Positions 16,444 through 25,652 of a stretch of DNA of 64,000 bases are shown here, piece after piece. Source of the DNA: Bradyrhizobium sp. U87765 SZCCT0048 (GTDB lineage: Bacteria; Pseudomonadota; Alphaproteobacteria; Rhizobiales; Xanthobacteraceae); assembly GCF_018131225.1 (NCBI RefSeq), contig NZ_JAFCMM010000005.1:310001-374000 (forward strand). Reading direction: 5' to 3'. The position numbers and the translations under genes are program-made. The notes under the pieces were generated by a model. It had not been told where the DNA came from, did no database searches, and was given only the letters and a program-made list of their open reading frames with translations. The first letter of the stretch is position 1; each line of letters begins with the position of its first letter.

Positions 16444-18324
16444 TCACACCGCCCAGCAGGCGCAGCCGAGCGCGCCCCAGAACGACTTGAGATCGGCGAC
16501 CGGCAGCTTGCTCGACCACGCGGTGGCGTGGGCGTGGCCGTGCACGTTGCAGGAATTGGCGCAGCCGCACATCTGTGCCGCCTTCATCTGCAGGGTGTTG
16601 CCCTGCTGCCGCTCGCCCCAGGCGCCATAGCCGCCGAAGGTGCGCACCGGCGACCAGTCCGGCATCGCCGGCGGCACCGGATTGTCGTCGAGCTTGCTGA
16701 ACGTGCCCGCGCCATAGACGATGCGGCCGCCGACCACGGTGAGATCCGCGGCGATGTCGGCGATCTCGGCTTCCGCACACGCGAAGTAGTCGCGGTCGGG
16801 CACGATGAGGTCGGCGAACTGGCCGACCTGGATGCGGCCCTTCTTGCCTTCTTCATTGGAGAACCAGGTGACGTTCTCCGTCCACATCCGCAGCGCGGTC
16901 TCGCGGTCGAGGCAGTTGTGCTGCGGCGTGATGCGCAGGCCGCCGACGGTCTTGCCGGTGACCAGCCACGCCAGCGCCACCCACGGATTGTAGGACGCGA
17001 CACGGGTGGCGTCGGTGCCGGCGGAGGTCTTGACGCCCTTGTCGAGGATCTTCTTCACCGGCGGCGTCGCTTCCGCAGCGCCAAAGCCGTAGCGCTCGAC
17101 GAAGTACTCGCCCTGATAGGCCATGCGGTGCTGCACGGCGATGCCGCCGCCGAGCGCGGCGATGCGGTCGATCGACTGGTCCGAGATGGTCTCGGCATGG
17201 TCGAAGAACCAGTTGAGGCCTTCGAGCGGGGTGTCCTGGTTGACCTTCTCGAACACGTCGAGTGCCCGCGAGATGGTCTCGTCATAGGTGGCGTGCATCC
17301 GCCACGGCCAGCGGTTCTGCACCAGCACGCGCACGACATCCTCGAGCTCGCCCTCCATCTCCGGCGGCATGTCGGGACGGGCGACGCGGAAATCCTCGAA
17401 GTCGGCGGCGGAGAACACCAGCATTTCGCCGGCGCCGTTGTGGCGGAAGTAGTCGGTACCCTGCTTGTATGTCGAGGTCTTCGCCCAGTTCAGGAAGTCC
17501 TCCTTCTCGCCCTTGGGCTTCTGGGTAAAGAGATTGTAGGCAAGGCGGATGGTGAGCTGTCCTTCGTCGGACAGCTTCTGGATCACCGCATAGTCGTCGG
17601 GATAGTTCTGGTAGCCGCCACCGGCGTCGATCGCGCCGGTGACGCCGAGGCGGTTGAGCTCGCGCATGAAGTGCCGCGTCGAATTCACCTGATAGTCGAA
17701 CGGCAGCTTCGGGCCCTTGGCCAGCGTCGCATAGAGAATGTTGGCGTTGGGTTTGGCGAGCAAAAGACCCGTCGGGTTGCCGTTGGCATCGCGGGTGATC
17801 TCGCCGCCAGGAGGCTCCGGCGTGTCCTTGGTGTAACCCACCGCGCGCAGCGCCGCGCCGTTGAGGATGGCGCGGTCATAGAGATGCAGCAGGAACACCG
17901 GCGTGTCCGGCGCCACCGCATTGAGTTCGTCGATGGTCGGCAGGCGCTTCTCGGCAAACTGATGCTCGGTGAAGCCGCCGACGACGCGCACCCACTGCGG
18001 CGGCGGCGTGATCGCCACCTGCCGCTTGAGCATGTTCATGGCGTCGGCGAGCGAGCGCACGCCGTCCCAGCGCAGCTCCATGTTGAAGTTGAGACCCCCG
18101 CGGATGATGTGCAGGTGATTGTCGATCAGTCCCGGCAGCACGCGCTTGCCATGGAGGTCGATGATTTTGGTCTGCGGACCGGCTGTCGGCATGATCTCGT
18201 GGTCGGTGCCGACCGCTGTGAACACACCATCGGTGATGGCGACCGCGCTGGCGGTCGGGTTGCTGCGGTCGAGGGTGGTGAACAGGCCACGGTGCAGGAT
18301 GAGGTCGGGCGCGCGGGTGGTCAT
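16444..18324 (-). CDS. Amidohydrolase family protein (YtcJ-like)
   Basis: This 626-residue cytoplasmic hydrolase of the amidohydrolase_3 group starts TTRAPDLILHRGLFTTLD and carries the metal motif LIDNHLHIIRGG near residue 78. Later histidine regions include NWFFDHAE and IAVQHRMAYQGE, then SAGTDATRV. It probably cleaves an amide or cyclic C-N bond. An unusual C-terminal tail contains four closely spaced residues of interest in CGCANSCNVHGHAHA, suggesting a second metal site. The ATG at 18324 has GGAG upstream and overlaps the XapX stop (ATGA). It belongs to a four-gene operon. Confidence 0.88.
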   Translation of the reverse strand: MTTRAPDLILHRGLFTTLDRSNPTASAVAITDGVFTAVGTDHEIMPTAGPQTKIIDLHGKRVLPGLIDNHLHIIRGGLNFNMELRWDGVRSLADAMNMLKRQVAITPPPQWVRVVGGFTEHQFAEKRLPTIDELNAVAPDTPVFLLHLYDRAILNGAALRAVGYTKDTPEPPGGEITRDANGNPTGLLLAKPNANILYATLAKGPKLPFDYQVNSTRHFMRELNRLGVTGAIDAGGGYQNYPDDYAVIQKLSDEGQLTIRLAYNLFTQKPKGEKEDFLNWAKTSTYKQGTDYFRHNGAGEMLVFSAADFEDFRVARPDMPPEMEGELEDVVRVLVQNRWPWRMHATYDETISRALDVFEKVNQDTPLEGLNWFFDHAETISDQSIDRIAALGGGIAVQHRMAYQGEYFVERYGFGAAEATPPVKKILDKGVKTSAGTDATRVASYNPWVALAWLVTGKTVGGLRITPQHNCLDRETALRMWTENVTWFSNEEGKKGRIQVGQFADLIVPDRDYFACAEAEIADIAADLTVVGGRIVYGAGTFSKLDDNPVPPAMPDWSPVRTFGGYGAWGERQQGNTLQMKAAQMCGCANSCNVHGHAHATAWSSKLPVADLKSFWGALGCACWAV

Positions 18325-18608
18325 GAGCGGGTCTCCGCGGAACGGGTGGACGAAGCGGTGGTGGTGTCGGTGTGGCGTCCGGGCAGGTGTCCGAACAGGT
18401 GGCTCGAGCATTTGGCCTGCTGCCAGGCCGCGGCGAGCGCCTCGCCGCCGATCATCTGCTTGGCGACGGGGATGACCTGTTCGCCGATCAGGATGCCGGC
18501 GAGGCCGACAAGCGCGATCAGCGGCGGCGCCGGCGAACGCACATTGATGAGGCTGTAGATGACGCCGACCAGGAGGCCGGCGCCGAGCGAGAGCAGGTAG
18601 GGTTTCAT
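18321..18608 (-). CDS. XapX domain membrane protein
   Basis: This 95-residue protein begins with two membrane segments (LLSLGAGLLVGVIYSLINVR and PPLIALVGLAGILIGEQVIP), the pattern of the XapX/DUF1427 family. The C-terminal half is polar. Its stop overlaps the amidohydrolase start by four bases, marking it as the first gene of that operon. Members of this family often precede metal-dependent hydrolase genes; their role is unknown. Confidence 0.82.
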   Translation of the reverse strand: MKPYLLSLGAGLLVGVIYSLINVRSPAPPLIALVGLAGILIGEQVIPVAKQMIGGEALAAAWQQAKCSSHLFGHLPGRHTDTTTASSTRSAETRS

Positions 18609-18656
18609 CGGGGGGGACCTCCGCTGCGGCGTGGTGTTTGCGGCGTGTATACCACC

Positions 18657-18760
18657 CTCATGGTGAGGAGCGGCCGCAAGGCCGCGTCTCGAACCATGAG
18701 GCGTGGGCGCCCCGGCCTCATCCTTCGAGACGCCCGCGATGCGGGCTCCTCAGGATGAGG
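18657..18760. repeat. Palindromic repeat pair, family A
   Basis: A CATGG-type unit with inner stem GCGGCC/GGCCGC is followed by a CATCC-type unit in the same interval. It lies upstream of the XapX gene and is almost identical to the copy about 200 bases to the right. Confidence 0.85.
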
Positions 18761-18854
18761 GGAGGGGCGGTGCGTGTGACGAGCACGGCCGTGAGGCTTC
18801 ACGTGTAGCGGTGCACTGACCGCTCGGTGCAAGCGGCACTGTGCTGCATCAACC

Positions 18855-18959
18855 CTCATGGTGAGGAGCGGCCGCAAGGCCGCGTCTCGAACCATGAGGC
18901 CCGAGGCGTCCCGGCCTCATCCTTCGAGACGCCCACGATGCGGGCTCCTCAGGATGAGG
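18855..18959. repeat. Palindromic repeat pair, family A (near duplicate)
   Basis: The whole two-unit block at 18657 is repeated here with few differences, 198 bases away, pointing to local duplication or repeated insertion. Together the two blocks occupy most of the interval between the XapX and isochorismatase genes. Confidence 0.85.
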
Positions 18960-18986
18960 AGAGAGACGTCTCGGGAGCGCAGGCGC

Positions 18987-19643
18987 TCAGTGCCCTTCCG
19001 ACGCGCCGAACATCGACTTGGCGTAGGTGATGCCGAGGCCGTAGGCGCCGCCGTACTGCCGGGCGATGCCGGTGGTCATGTCGTAGGTGCCGGTGCGGGC
19101 CCAGTCGCGCTGCAGCTCGAGCAGATATTGCAGCGAGGTCATCGGCCGCACGCCGGCCTGCACCATGCGCTCTACCGCGCGCTCGTGGGCCTCATCCGAG
19201 ACGTCGCCGCAGGCGTCGGTGATGGCGTAGACCTCAAAACCCTGGTCGAGCGCCGACAGCGTCGGGCCGACGATGCACACCGAGGTCCACAGGCCGGCGA
19301 AGACGAGGCGGGTCTTGCCGATGCGGTTGACCTCCTTGATCACGGCCTCGTCTTCCCAGGTGTTCATCGAGGTGCGGTCGAGCAGCTTCTGGCCCGGAAA
19401 CGCGTCGGTGATCTCGCTGAACATCGGGCCGGAGAAGCTTTTCTCCGCGACGGTGGTGAGAATGGTCGGCACCTTGAAGCCGGCGGCGGCGCGCGAGATC
19501 AGCGCGGCGTTGTTGCGCAGCGCGACCGCGTCGATCGACTTGGTGGCGAACGACATCTGCGACTGGAAGTCGATGAGGATCAGGGCGTGGTCGGTCGGCG
19601 AAATCAGCTTGGAGCCGGGGGTCGCGGTGGCGGTGATCGGCAT
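18987..19643 (-). CDS. Isochorismatase family hydrolase
   Basis: This 218-residue cytosolic protein shows the cysteine-hydrolase triad region: LILIDFQSQM (Asp), a Lys in LTTVAEKSFSG, and the nucleophile in FAGLWTSVCIVGPT. The family cleaves amide or enol-ether bonds in compounds such as nicotinamide, ureidoglycolate-type intermediates and isochorismate. The ATG at 19643 begins the conserved N-terminus; an upstream in-frame start adds non-conserved residues. It is on the same strand as the neighbouring alpha/beta hydrolase but 198 bases from it. Substrate is unknown. Confidence 0.87.
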   Translation of the reverse strand: MPITATATPGSKLISPTDHALILIDFQSQMSFATKSIDAVALRNNAALISRAAAGFKVPTILTTVAEKSFSGPMFSEITDAFPGQKLLDRTSMNTWEDEAVIKEVNRIGKTRLVFAGLWTSVCIVGPTLSALDQGFEVYAITDACGDVSDEAHERAVERMVQAGVRPMTSLQYLLELQRDWARTGTYDMTTGIARQYGGAYGLGITYAKSMFGASEGH

Positions 19644-19841
19644 GGTCTTGGTCCTCTTGGTGATGGCGACGTCGTGTCGGTGCGTCGGTAGGTGAGATAT
19701 CCCAGATAGCTTATTTGAAGACAATTGAGCTATTTATGGCATCACTGTCTACAAATTGACGACAATCAGGGCGGAGCTCCGCCTGAAGCCGTCTCGCCCG
19801 CCGGCCCGGGACCAGGCGGCGGGCGATCGTGCGGCGGAGGC

Positions 19842-20666
19842 TCAGCCCTTGATGAAGGCGAGAAGGTCGGCGTTGATGGTCTCGTGCTCTGTCGTCGGCA
19901 TGCCGTGCGGGAAGCCCTTGTAGGTCTTCAGCGTGCCGTTCTTCAGCAGCTTGGCGGACAGCGGTCCGGAGTCGGCATAGGGCACGATCTGGTCGTCGTC
20001 GCCATGCATCACCAGCACCGGCACGTTGATCTTCTTCAGGTCCTCGGTGAAGTCGGTCTGCGAGAACGCGACGATGCCGTCATAGTGCGCCTTGGCGCCG
20101 CCCATCATGCCCTGGCGCCACCAGTTCCAGACGATCGCCTCGGACTTCTTGGCGCCGGGCCGGTTGAAGCCGTAGAACGGCCCTGCCGGCAGGTCGTAAT
20201 AGAACTGGCTGCGGTTGGTGGCGACCTGCGCCTGCAGGCCGTCGAACACCTCTTTCGGCAGGCCGCCCGGATTGGCTTCGGTCTTGACCATCAGCGGCGG
20301 CACGGCGGCGATGATCGCGGCCTTGGCGACGCGGCTTTCGCCGTGGCGGGCAATGTAGTGCACGACCTCGCCGCCGCCGGTGGAATGGCCGACATGCACG
20401 GCGTTCTTGAGGTCGAGATGCGCGGTCAGCGCCGCGAGATCGTCGGCGTAGTGGTCCATGTCGTGGCCGTCGGCGACCTGGCTCGAGCGCCCATGGCCGC
20501 GGCGGTCATGGGCGATGACGCGAAAACCCTTGCCGAGGAAGAACATCATCTGGGCGTCCCAGTCGTCCGACGACAGCGGCCAGCCATGGCTGAACACAAT
20601 CGGCTGTCCAGCGCCCCAATCCTTGTAGAAGATTTCGACGCCGTCTTTGGTCTTGATGCTGGACAT
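19842..20666 (-). CDS. Alpha/beta hydrolase, non-heme chloroperoxidase type
   Basis: This 274-residue protein has the oxyanion and nucleophile motifs of cofactor-free haloperoxidases and esterases: VFSHGWPLSSDDWD, HDRRGHGRS, the nucleophile elbow VGHSTGGGEV, the acid VMHGDDDQIVP and the base region GFPHGMPTT. The family hydrolyses esters and can halogenate via a peracid side reaction; the physiological substrate is rarely known. No signal peptide is seen. MSSIKTKDGVEIFY is the conserved start, which fixes the ATG at 20666. Confidence 0.9.
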   Translation of the reverse strand: MSSIKTKDGVEIFYKDWGAGQPIVFSHGWPLSSDDWDAQMMFFLGKGFRVIAHDRRGHGRSSQVADGHDMDHYADDLAALTAHLDLKNAVHVGHSTGGGEVVHYIARHGESRVAKAAIIAAVPPLMVKTEANPGGLPKEVFDGLQAQVATNRSQFYYDLPAGPFYGFNRPGAKKSEAIVWNWWRQGMMGGAKAHYDGIVAFSQTDFTEDLKKINVPVLVMHGDDDQIVPYADSGPLSAKLLKNGTLKTYKGFPHGMPTTEHETINADLLAFIKG

Positions 20667-21175
20667 GTCACACTCTCCCGAAACCGCCCACCGTTGGGCG
20701 GAATCCCTCGCGGGCGTCACCATAAGTGGCCGACGCGACCGCTTCTTGAACAAAAGACAACCGATTTTTACTTTTGACGCGCCGCGGTGCGGGCGGGCTG
20801 ATGGTCAGCGCCACTGACCTGGCGGCGCAGATCCTGCGTTGCAGCGCGGCAAGCTTCCGCCGTGTCCTCTTTTGTCGTTTTGTCGCCTGCGATGGGCGTG
20901 TTGAGGAAAAGGTAGACTGCGCCGGGCGACCAGACAATGGCGGCGAAGTGCCACCGGACTGGCGCTGGGGAGCCAGCGAATGGGTCCACGGGGCCAATGT
21001 TCGGCGGCCGGGAATGCGCTAGCATGACCGATGACGGGTGGCGATCGCGTGTCATTTGTTCAAGCCGTGCGCGCGGGGGAACTGCTAGGCTCGGACGCGC
21101 AGCGCCGGGCGGCTGCGCGCCACTGGTCCGGGACCTGTGTCGGGATTTGCGGACGACGACCATACTTCGGGGGTA
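20667..21175. other. Intergenic stretch without a convincing gene
   Basis: Several frames are open here, but all have Arg/Gln-rich low-complexity translations and none shows a ribosome-binding site with a plausible start. An A/T-richer patch around 20740-20780 could be the promoter of the chloroperoxidase-type gene. Confidence 0.5.
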
Positions 21176-21664
21176 ATGACCATGCTTCTCCAGCTTCATG
21201 TGGCCTTGAGCCTGATCGGGATCCTGACGGGTCTCGTGGTGCTGTTCGATCTTCTGCAGGGGCGGCTGCGCAGCAGCTGGACTGCGGTCTTCCTCGCCAC
21301 CACGGTGCTGACCAGTGTGACCGGCTTTCCGCTGCCGCCGTTCGGTTTCGATCCGCCGCGCGCGGTCGGCGTGCTGTCGCTGGTGCTGCTGGCGCTGGCG
21401 TTGGCCGGCCTTTACGTCTTCCATCTCGCCGGCATCTGGCGGCGGGTCTATGTGATCACCGCCATCGCGGCGCTCTATCTCAACGTGTTCGTCGCCGTGG
21501 CGCAGTCGTTCCAGAAAATCCCGGCGCTGAACGCGCTGGCGCCCACCCAGTCCGAGCCGCCGTTCGCGGTGGCGCAGGTCGTGGTGCTGGCGATCTTCGT
21601 CGTGCTGGGCTGGCGCGCGGTGCGCGCGTTCAACGGTGCGCCGGCGCTGCAGTCCGCTGGCTGA
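21176..21664 (+). CDS. Membrane protein of unknown function (162 aa)
   Basis: The protein has about four hydrophobic segments, among them LHVALSLIGILTGLVVLFDL, VGVLSLVLLALALAGLYVF and VVVLAIFVVLGWRAV, and little soluble sequence. It is an inner-membrane protein. A G-rich ribosome-binding sequence (CGGGGGTA) lies directly before the ATG at 21176. I recognise no characterised family. It is convergent with the AraC regulator. Confidence 0.7.
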   Translation: MTMLLQLHVALSLIGILTGLVVLFDLLQGRLRSSWTAVFLATTVLTSVTGFPLPPFGFDPPRAVGVLSLVLLALALAGLYVFHLAGIWRRVYVITAIAALYLNVFVAVAQSFQKIPALNALAPTQSEPPFAVAQVVVLAIFVVLGWRAVRAFNGAPALQSAG

Positions 21665-21685
21665 ACCGCGGCGATCGAAGCGGCT

Positions 21686-22615
21686 TCAGGCCAGCCGGCG
21701 TCCCACGGCGGCATCGTCTTGCACGCGCCGCCACGCGGCCGGGCTCGCCCCGGCATGGGCGCTGAACACGCGGGTGAAATGGCTCTGGTCGGCGAAGCCA
21801 CAGCGGATCGCGATGTCGACCAGCGGCAGCTTGGTGTCGCGCAGCAGCGCTTTCGCGCTCTCGATCCGGTAGCGCTGCAGCCAGCGGTGCGGCGTGACGC
21901 CGGTCGTCGTCTTGAACGCCTTGGTGAAGTACTGCCGCGACAGGCCGCATTCGCGGGCGACGTCGGCGAGCAGCAGGTCGCCGCTGCAGTTATCGGCGAG
22001 CAGTTCCTCGGCCCGGCGCAACTGCGCGGCGCTCAAGCCGCCCTTTGTCTCCGTGCGCGCGGCCGGCGCGTCGCCATACTTGCCGGCGAGGTAGGCGCAG
22101 ATCGCCAGCGTGACATGGTCGACGAACAGCGCATTGGCCTCGTGCGGGCGCTCGAACGCCGGCCGCAGCGCTGCGGCAAGATGGGCCAGCACGGGATCGA
22201 CGATGCCGGGCGTGCAGGCGAGGTTGCCGATCCGCCGCATGCCGGCGTCGGCGGTGAAGGCGTCGAGCGCGCTGCGCGGGATATGGAAGTTCATCGATTC
22301 GTGCGGATGGGTGATGCGCGCCGAAAATTCGCCGGCGAGGTTGACGATGCGCATCGCATTGGCCGCGTAGCCCTGCATGAACAGCGGCCGGCCGCCGCTC
22401 CACAACTCGTGGTAGGGCAGGCGTGTCAGGTAGAGCGCGACGATGAAGGTGTCTTCCGGCGGGATCTGCGGCGTCATGCCGAGCTGGCGCTCGCCGCAGG
22501 AGATGCGCGTCGCGGCGATGGCCGACTTGCGCAGCGCCCGGGCGGTCAGCGACGGCGCGTCCTGCAACCCCAGGCTGCGCGCCACCGCATCGCCAAAGAA
22601 ACGTCGTTCAGTCAT
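21686..22615 (-). CDS. AraC family transcriptional regulator
   Basis: This 309-residue protein has a C-terminal AraC DNA-binding domain of two helix-turn-helix motifs: LLADVARECGLSRQYFTKAF and LVDIAIRCGFADQSHFTRVF. The N-terminal half (about residues 1-190) is a sensor region. It probably activates a nearby metabolic gene in response to a small molecule. Candidate targets are the alpha/beta hydrolase genes on either side. Start is the ATG at 22615, 64 bases from the stop of the upstream hydrolase. Confidence 0.9.
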   Translation of the reverse strand: MTERRFFGDAVARSLGLQDAPSLTARALRKSAIAATRISCGERQLGMTPQIPPEDTFIVALYLTRLPYHELWSGGRPLFMQGYAANAMRIVNLAGEFSARITHPHESMNFHIPRSALDAFTADAGMRRIGNLACTPGIVDPVLAHLAAALRPAFERPHEANALFVDHVTLAICAYLAGKYGDAPAARTETKGGLSAAQLRRAEELLADNCSGDLLLADVARECGLSRQYFTKAFKTTTGVTPHRWLQRYRIESAKALLRDTKLPLVDIAIRCGFADQSHFTRVFSAHAGASPAAWRRVQDDAAVGRRLA

Positions 22616-22679
22616 CGCGCCCCATCCGTTGTTCCTCGGCAGAGCAGATATAAGCGCGATGGCCGAAATGCGCCACCGT

Positions 22680-23435
22680 TCAGGCGGCGGTGAAGAATGC
22701 CTGCACCTCGGTCGCGAACATCACCGGAACTTCCTGCATCGGATAGTGGCCGCAATTGTCGATGACCTTGAGCGTGGCGTTGGGATAGTCGGCGAGATAG
22801 GTCGCGGCCATCGCCTCCCTGGTCAGCGCGGCATCGTGGGCGCCGACCATCACCAGCATGGGTTGTGACAGACCGCGCGCGGCGTCGGCAAAGCCGCCGG
22901 CACGCCACGCCTGGAAGTAGGCGGCGAAAGCGGTCTTGTCGGACCGTGCCTGCGACTGCTCGGCGATGTGGCGCGTCCAGGCCGGCGACAGGCGATTGCC
23001 GGTGGAGAAATCGATGATGCCCTGGCGGGCGGCGAAGTTGTCCGCCGCGCTCTCGAACAACTGCCGTCCGGCGTCGTCGAACGGCACGCCGGCGGCCGGC
23101 ACCGGCGTCGCCGCCAGCACCCGCGTGACGCGCTCGCGCGCGGCGAGCGTGGTGCGCAGCGCCGCGGCGCCGCCCATCGAGTGGCCGAGCAGGCCGAAGC
23201 GCTGCCAGCCGAGCGCGTCCGCCAGCGCGACCGCGTCGTGCGCAATTTCGGCAAGCGTGTACTCGCCGCCGATGTGGCGCGACCGGCCGTAGCCGCGGTA
23301 GTCCATGAACGCCAGCGTCAGCGCCTCCGGATCGAGCGCCGGCAGCATCGGATCGAAGACGCTGGAATCGCCGAACCAGCCGTGCAGCACGATCGCCTTG
23401 CTCGCGCCGCGACCGAAAACCGTGTGTCCGATCAT
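22680..23435 (-). CDS. Alpha/beta hydrolase
   Basis: This 251-residue soluble hydrolase shows VLHGWFGDSSVF, FMDYRGYGRSR, the nucleophile elbow LLGHSMGGAAAL, the acid in MVGAHDAALT and the base in NCGHYPMQEVP, so the Ser-Asp-His triad is complete. It probably hydrolyses an ester or lactone. The ATG at 23435 has a G-rich ribosome-binding sequence upstream; a longer frame upstream lacks hydrolase features. It is upstream of the AraC gene on the same strand, and they may be co-transcribed. Confidence 0.88.
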   Translation of the reverse strand: MIGHTVFGRGASKAIVLHGWFGDSSVFDPMLPALDPEALTLAFMDYRGYGRSRHIGGEYTLAEIAHDAVALADALGWQRFGLLGHSMGGAAALRTTLAARERVTRVLAATPVPAAGVPFDDAGRQLFESAADNFAARQGIIDFSTGNRLSPAWTRHIAEQSQARSDKTAFAAYFQAWRAGGFADAARGLSQPMLVMVGAHDAALTREAMAATYLADYPNATLKVIDNCGHYPMQEVPVMFATEVQAFFTAA

Positions 23436-23658
23436 GTCCAATCCCCCCGGTCGTTGTTGTCGCTGTTGCAGGATGTCCCCACCCGGAGCGTTGTCCGGCG
23501 CGGCCATCATGAACGGATTTGAAGGGCGCGCAATGCTCCCTATATGCAACGTCACCGCGTGCGATGCGGCGCGCCTGCGCCCGGTCCTGTCGGAAATTTA
23601 AGTTGCCGCAACGTTTTCGGCGGCCCTAGGTTTGCCGACGAGGCATGAGGGGAGGGGA

Positions 23659-24057
23659 ATGAGCCTGGCTGGGAAAGCCCGTGCAGCAATCACCGGCGCG
23701 TGCCTTGCCGCGACGCTGGCCGGCTGCGGCTATGTCGATCCCGGCGTCACGTTCGTTCCCGAGCGCTTCCGCCAGCCCTCGCCCACGGCGAGCCTCGATC
23801 CCGAGCCCGATGTGAAGAAGCTGGTTGCCGACAATCTCCAGCTGGTGTTCGCCGCCCATCCGACCAACGTGCGCGTCGGGCCGCCCCATCGCGAGGGCAT
23901 GCACTGGCAGGCCTGCGTCACCGCCCTGGTGCCCGGCGCCGGTGGCGCGCCGCTGGAGGTGCGTCTGCTGGTGTCGATTGAGCAGGGCAAGGTCGGCGAT
24001 CGCACACGTGTCACTGCGGAACACTGGTGCGCCGCCGATGCGCTGGAGCCGATCTGA
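23659..24057 (+). CDS. Putative lipoprotein (132 aa)
   Basis: A lipobox LAATLAGC follows a short hydrophobic signal, so the protein is probably lipidated at the Cys and anchored in the envelope. The mature part starts GYVDPGVTFVPERF and has a mixed alpha/beta composition with two further cysteines. A strong GGAGGGGA ribosome-binding sequence precedes the ATG. No family is recognised, and no partner gene is adjacent. Confidence 0.75.
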   Translation: MSLAGKARAAITGACLAATLAGCGYVDPGVTFVPERFRQPSPTASLDPEPDVKKLVADNLQLVFAAHPTNVRVGPPHREGMHWQACVTALVPGAGGAPLEVRLLVSIEQGKVGDRTRVTAEHWCAADALEPI

Positions 24058-24227
24058 GCGCTGCGCGAGACGCGCGCTGCGATGCGCGCGGACGTTGCAG
24101 TGTCGCGGCCGTGCCGTGTCCGCATGTGTCCCTGTCGCAAATGTGTCACCCGCCGCCTATAGTTGACGGTCCCGAGCGCCGGCGGGGGCCGGTCGACCTC
24201 AACGACTCTGGCAAGGCGGATGTTGCG

Positions 24228-25253
24228 ATGACCAACCTGAAAACGATTCTGTACGCCGCGTGCGTCGCGCTGACATTCTCGGTGATGTCGGCGCTGGCGC
24301 CGCAGCCGGCGAACGCCGCCGACGTCATCTGCTACAATTGCCCGCCCGAGTGGGCCGACTGGGCCTCGATGCTCAAGGCGATCAAGGCCGATCTCGGCTA
24401 CGACATCCCGCACGACAACAAGAACTCCGGCCAGGCGCTGGCGCAGATCATCGCCGAGAAGGCGAACCCTGTCGGCGATATCGGCTATTTCGGCGTCACC
24501 TTCGGCATGAAGGCGAAATCGCAGGACGCGCTGGAGCCCTACAAGCCCGCGCACTGGGACGAGGTCGCCGCCGGTCTCAAGGATCCCGACGGATACTGGA
24601 CCACGATCCACTCCGGCACGCTCGGCCTGTTCGTCAACAAGGACGCGCTCGGCGGCAAGCCGGTGCCGGCGTGCTGGAAGGACCTGCTCAAGCCCGACTA
24701 CAAGGGCATGGTCGGCTATCTCGATCCGTCGTCTGCTGCGGTCGGCTATGTCGGCGCGGTCGCGGTCAATCTCGCGCTTGGCGGCTCGGCCAGCGATTTC
24801 TCGCCGGCGATCGATTTCTTCAAGGCGCTGGCTCAGAACCAGCCGATCGTGCCCAAGCAGACGTCGTACGCCCGCGTCGTCTCCGGCGAGATGCCGATCC
24901 TGTTCGACTACGACTTCAACGCCTACCGCGCCAAGTATTCCGAGAAGGGCAACTTCGAGTTCGTCATTCCCTGCGAGGGCTCGGTGGTGTTTCCCTATGT
25001 CGTCGGCCTCGTGAAGAACGCGCCCGACAAGGACAAGGCGAAGAAGGTCATCGACTATCTGCTGTCCGACAAGGGCCAGGCGATCTGGACCAACGCGTAT
25101 CTGCGCCCGGCCCGCGCCATCGACCTGCCGGCGGCCGTGAAGAGCAAGTTCCTGCCCGACACCGACTACGCCCGCGCCAAGACCGTCGACTGGGGCCAGA
25201 TGGAAAGCGCCCAGAAGGGCTTCGTGGAGCGGTATCTCGCCGAGGTGCGGTGA
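24228..25253 (+). CDS. Extracellular substrate-binding protein of an ABC importer
   Basis: This 341-residue protein has a signal peptide ending APQPANAAD and a two-lobe type II binding-protein body (iron/polyamine/phosphonate group): DIGYFGVTFGMKAK, VNKDALGGKPVPACWKDLL, and YLLSDKGQAIWTNAYLRPAR. A second Cys pair, CYNC, follows the cleavage site. It starts the run of importer genes that continues with two permeases and an ATPase. Those genes are separated from it by about 730 bases of repeats and a GIY-YIG remnant. Ligand is unknown; the linked phosphodiesterase suggests a phosphorylated compound. Confidence 0.88.
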   Translation: MTNLKTILYAACVALTFSVMSALAPQPANAADVICYNCPPEWADWASMLKAIKADLGYDIPHDNKNSGQALAQIIAEKANPVGDIGYFGVTFGMKAKSQDALEPYKPAHWDEVAAGLKDPDGYWTTIHSGTLGLFVNKDALGGKPVPACWKDLLKPDYKGMVGYLDPSSAAVGYVGAVAVNLALGGSASDFSPAIDFFKALAQNQPIVPKQTSYARVVSGEMPILFDYDFNAYRAKYSEKGNFEFVIPCEGSVVFPYVVGLVKNAPDKDKAKKVIDYLLSDKGQAIWTNAYLRPARAIDLPAAVKSKFLPDTDYARAKTVDWGQMESAQKGFVERYLAEVR

Positions 25254-25313
25254 GGGGAGGCGGAACGATGAAGACGTTGCCGCTCGGCTATTGTTGACTT
25301 GGTGACCCCTGCT

Positions 25314-25359
25314 CCTCATCCTGAGGAACGGCCTGTTGGCCGCGTCTCGAAGGATGAGG
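25314..25359. repeat. Palindromic repeat, family A
   Basis: A CATCC-type unit with inner stem CGGCC/GGCCG. It ends four bases before the ATG that opens the GIY-YIG remnant, and a second unit flanks the remnant on the other side. Confidence 0.8.
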
Positions 25360-25363
25360 CCCG

Positions 25364-25652
25364 ATGGCATCCGAGGGAGCCTATCTCTGCATCGTACGCC
25401 AACGGCAGCCTCTACACGGGCACCACGCGTGCCGCGCTCGACGTATGGATTGCGCAGCACAACGATGGCTATTTCGACGGCGGCTACACCGCCGTCCGGC
25501 GGCCGGTCACTCTGATCTACGCACAATGGTTCGATCACATCACGGACGCCATCGCTGGCGAGCGGCGTCTCAAGGGCTGGTCCCGTGCCAAGAAGGAGGC
25601 TCTCGCGGAAGGGAAGCTGGAGCGATTGCAGGAACTGTCGCGGCGGCGCGGG
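25364..25652 (+). pseudogene. GIY-YIG nuclease-like gene, frameshifted, repeat-flanked
   Basis: The first frame from the ATG reads MASEGAYLCI, the start of a GIY-YIG domain. A second frame continues ASYANGSLYTGTTRAALDV, then HNDGYFDGGYTAVRRPV and FDHITDAIAGERRLKGWSRA, the rest of the same domain. The shift lies near 25393-25400 and appears to have removed several codons of the YIG strand. The end runs into the right-hand family A repeat. Small GIY-YIG proteins of this type are frequent in Bradyrhizobium-type genomes. The broken copy is probably not expressed as a nuclease. Confidence 0.7.

Noticed and set aside
15862..18558. Long plus-strand frame over the amidohydrolase operon
   Set aside because: It is antisense to recognised genes (amidohydrolase, DoxX, XapX) and shows no domain.
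20768..21424. 218-codon minus-strand frame between the haloperoxidase-type and membrane genes
   Set aside because: It overlaps the plus-strand membrane gene and has a Gln/Arg/His-rich translation without a ribosome-binding site.
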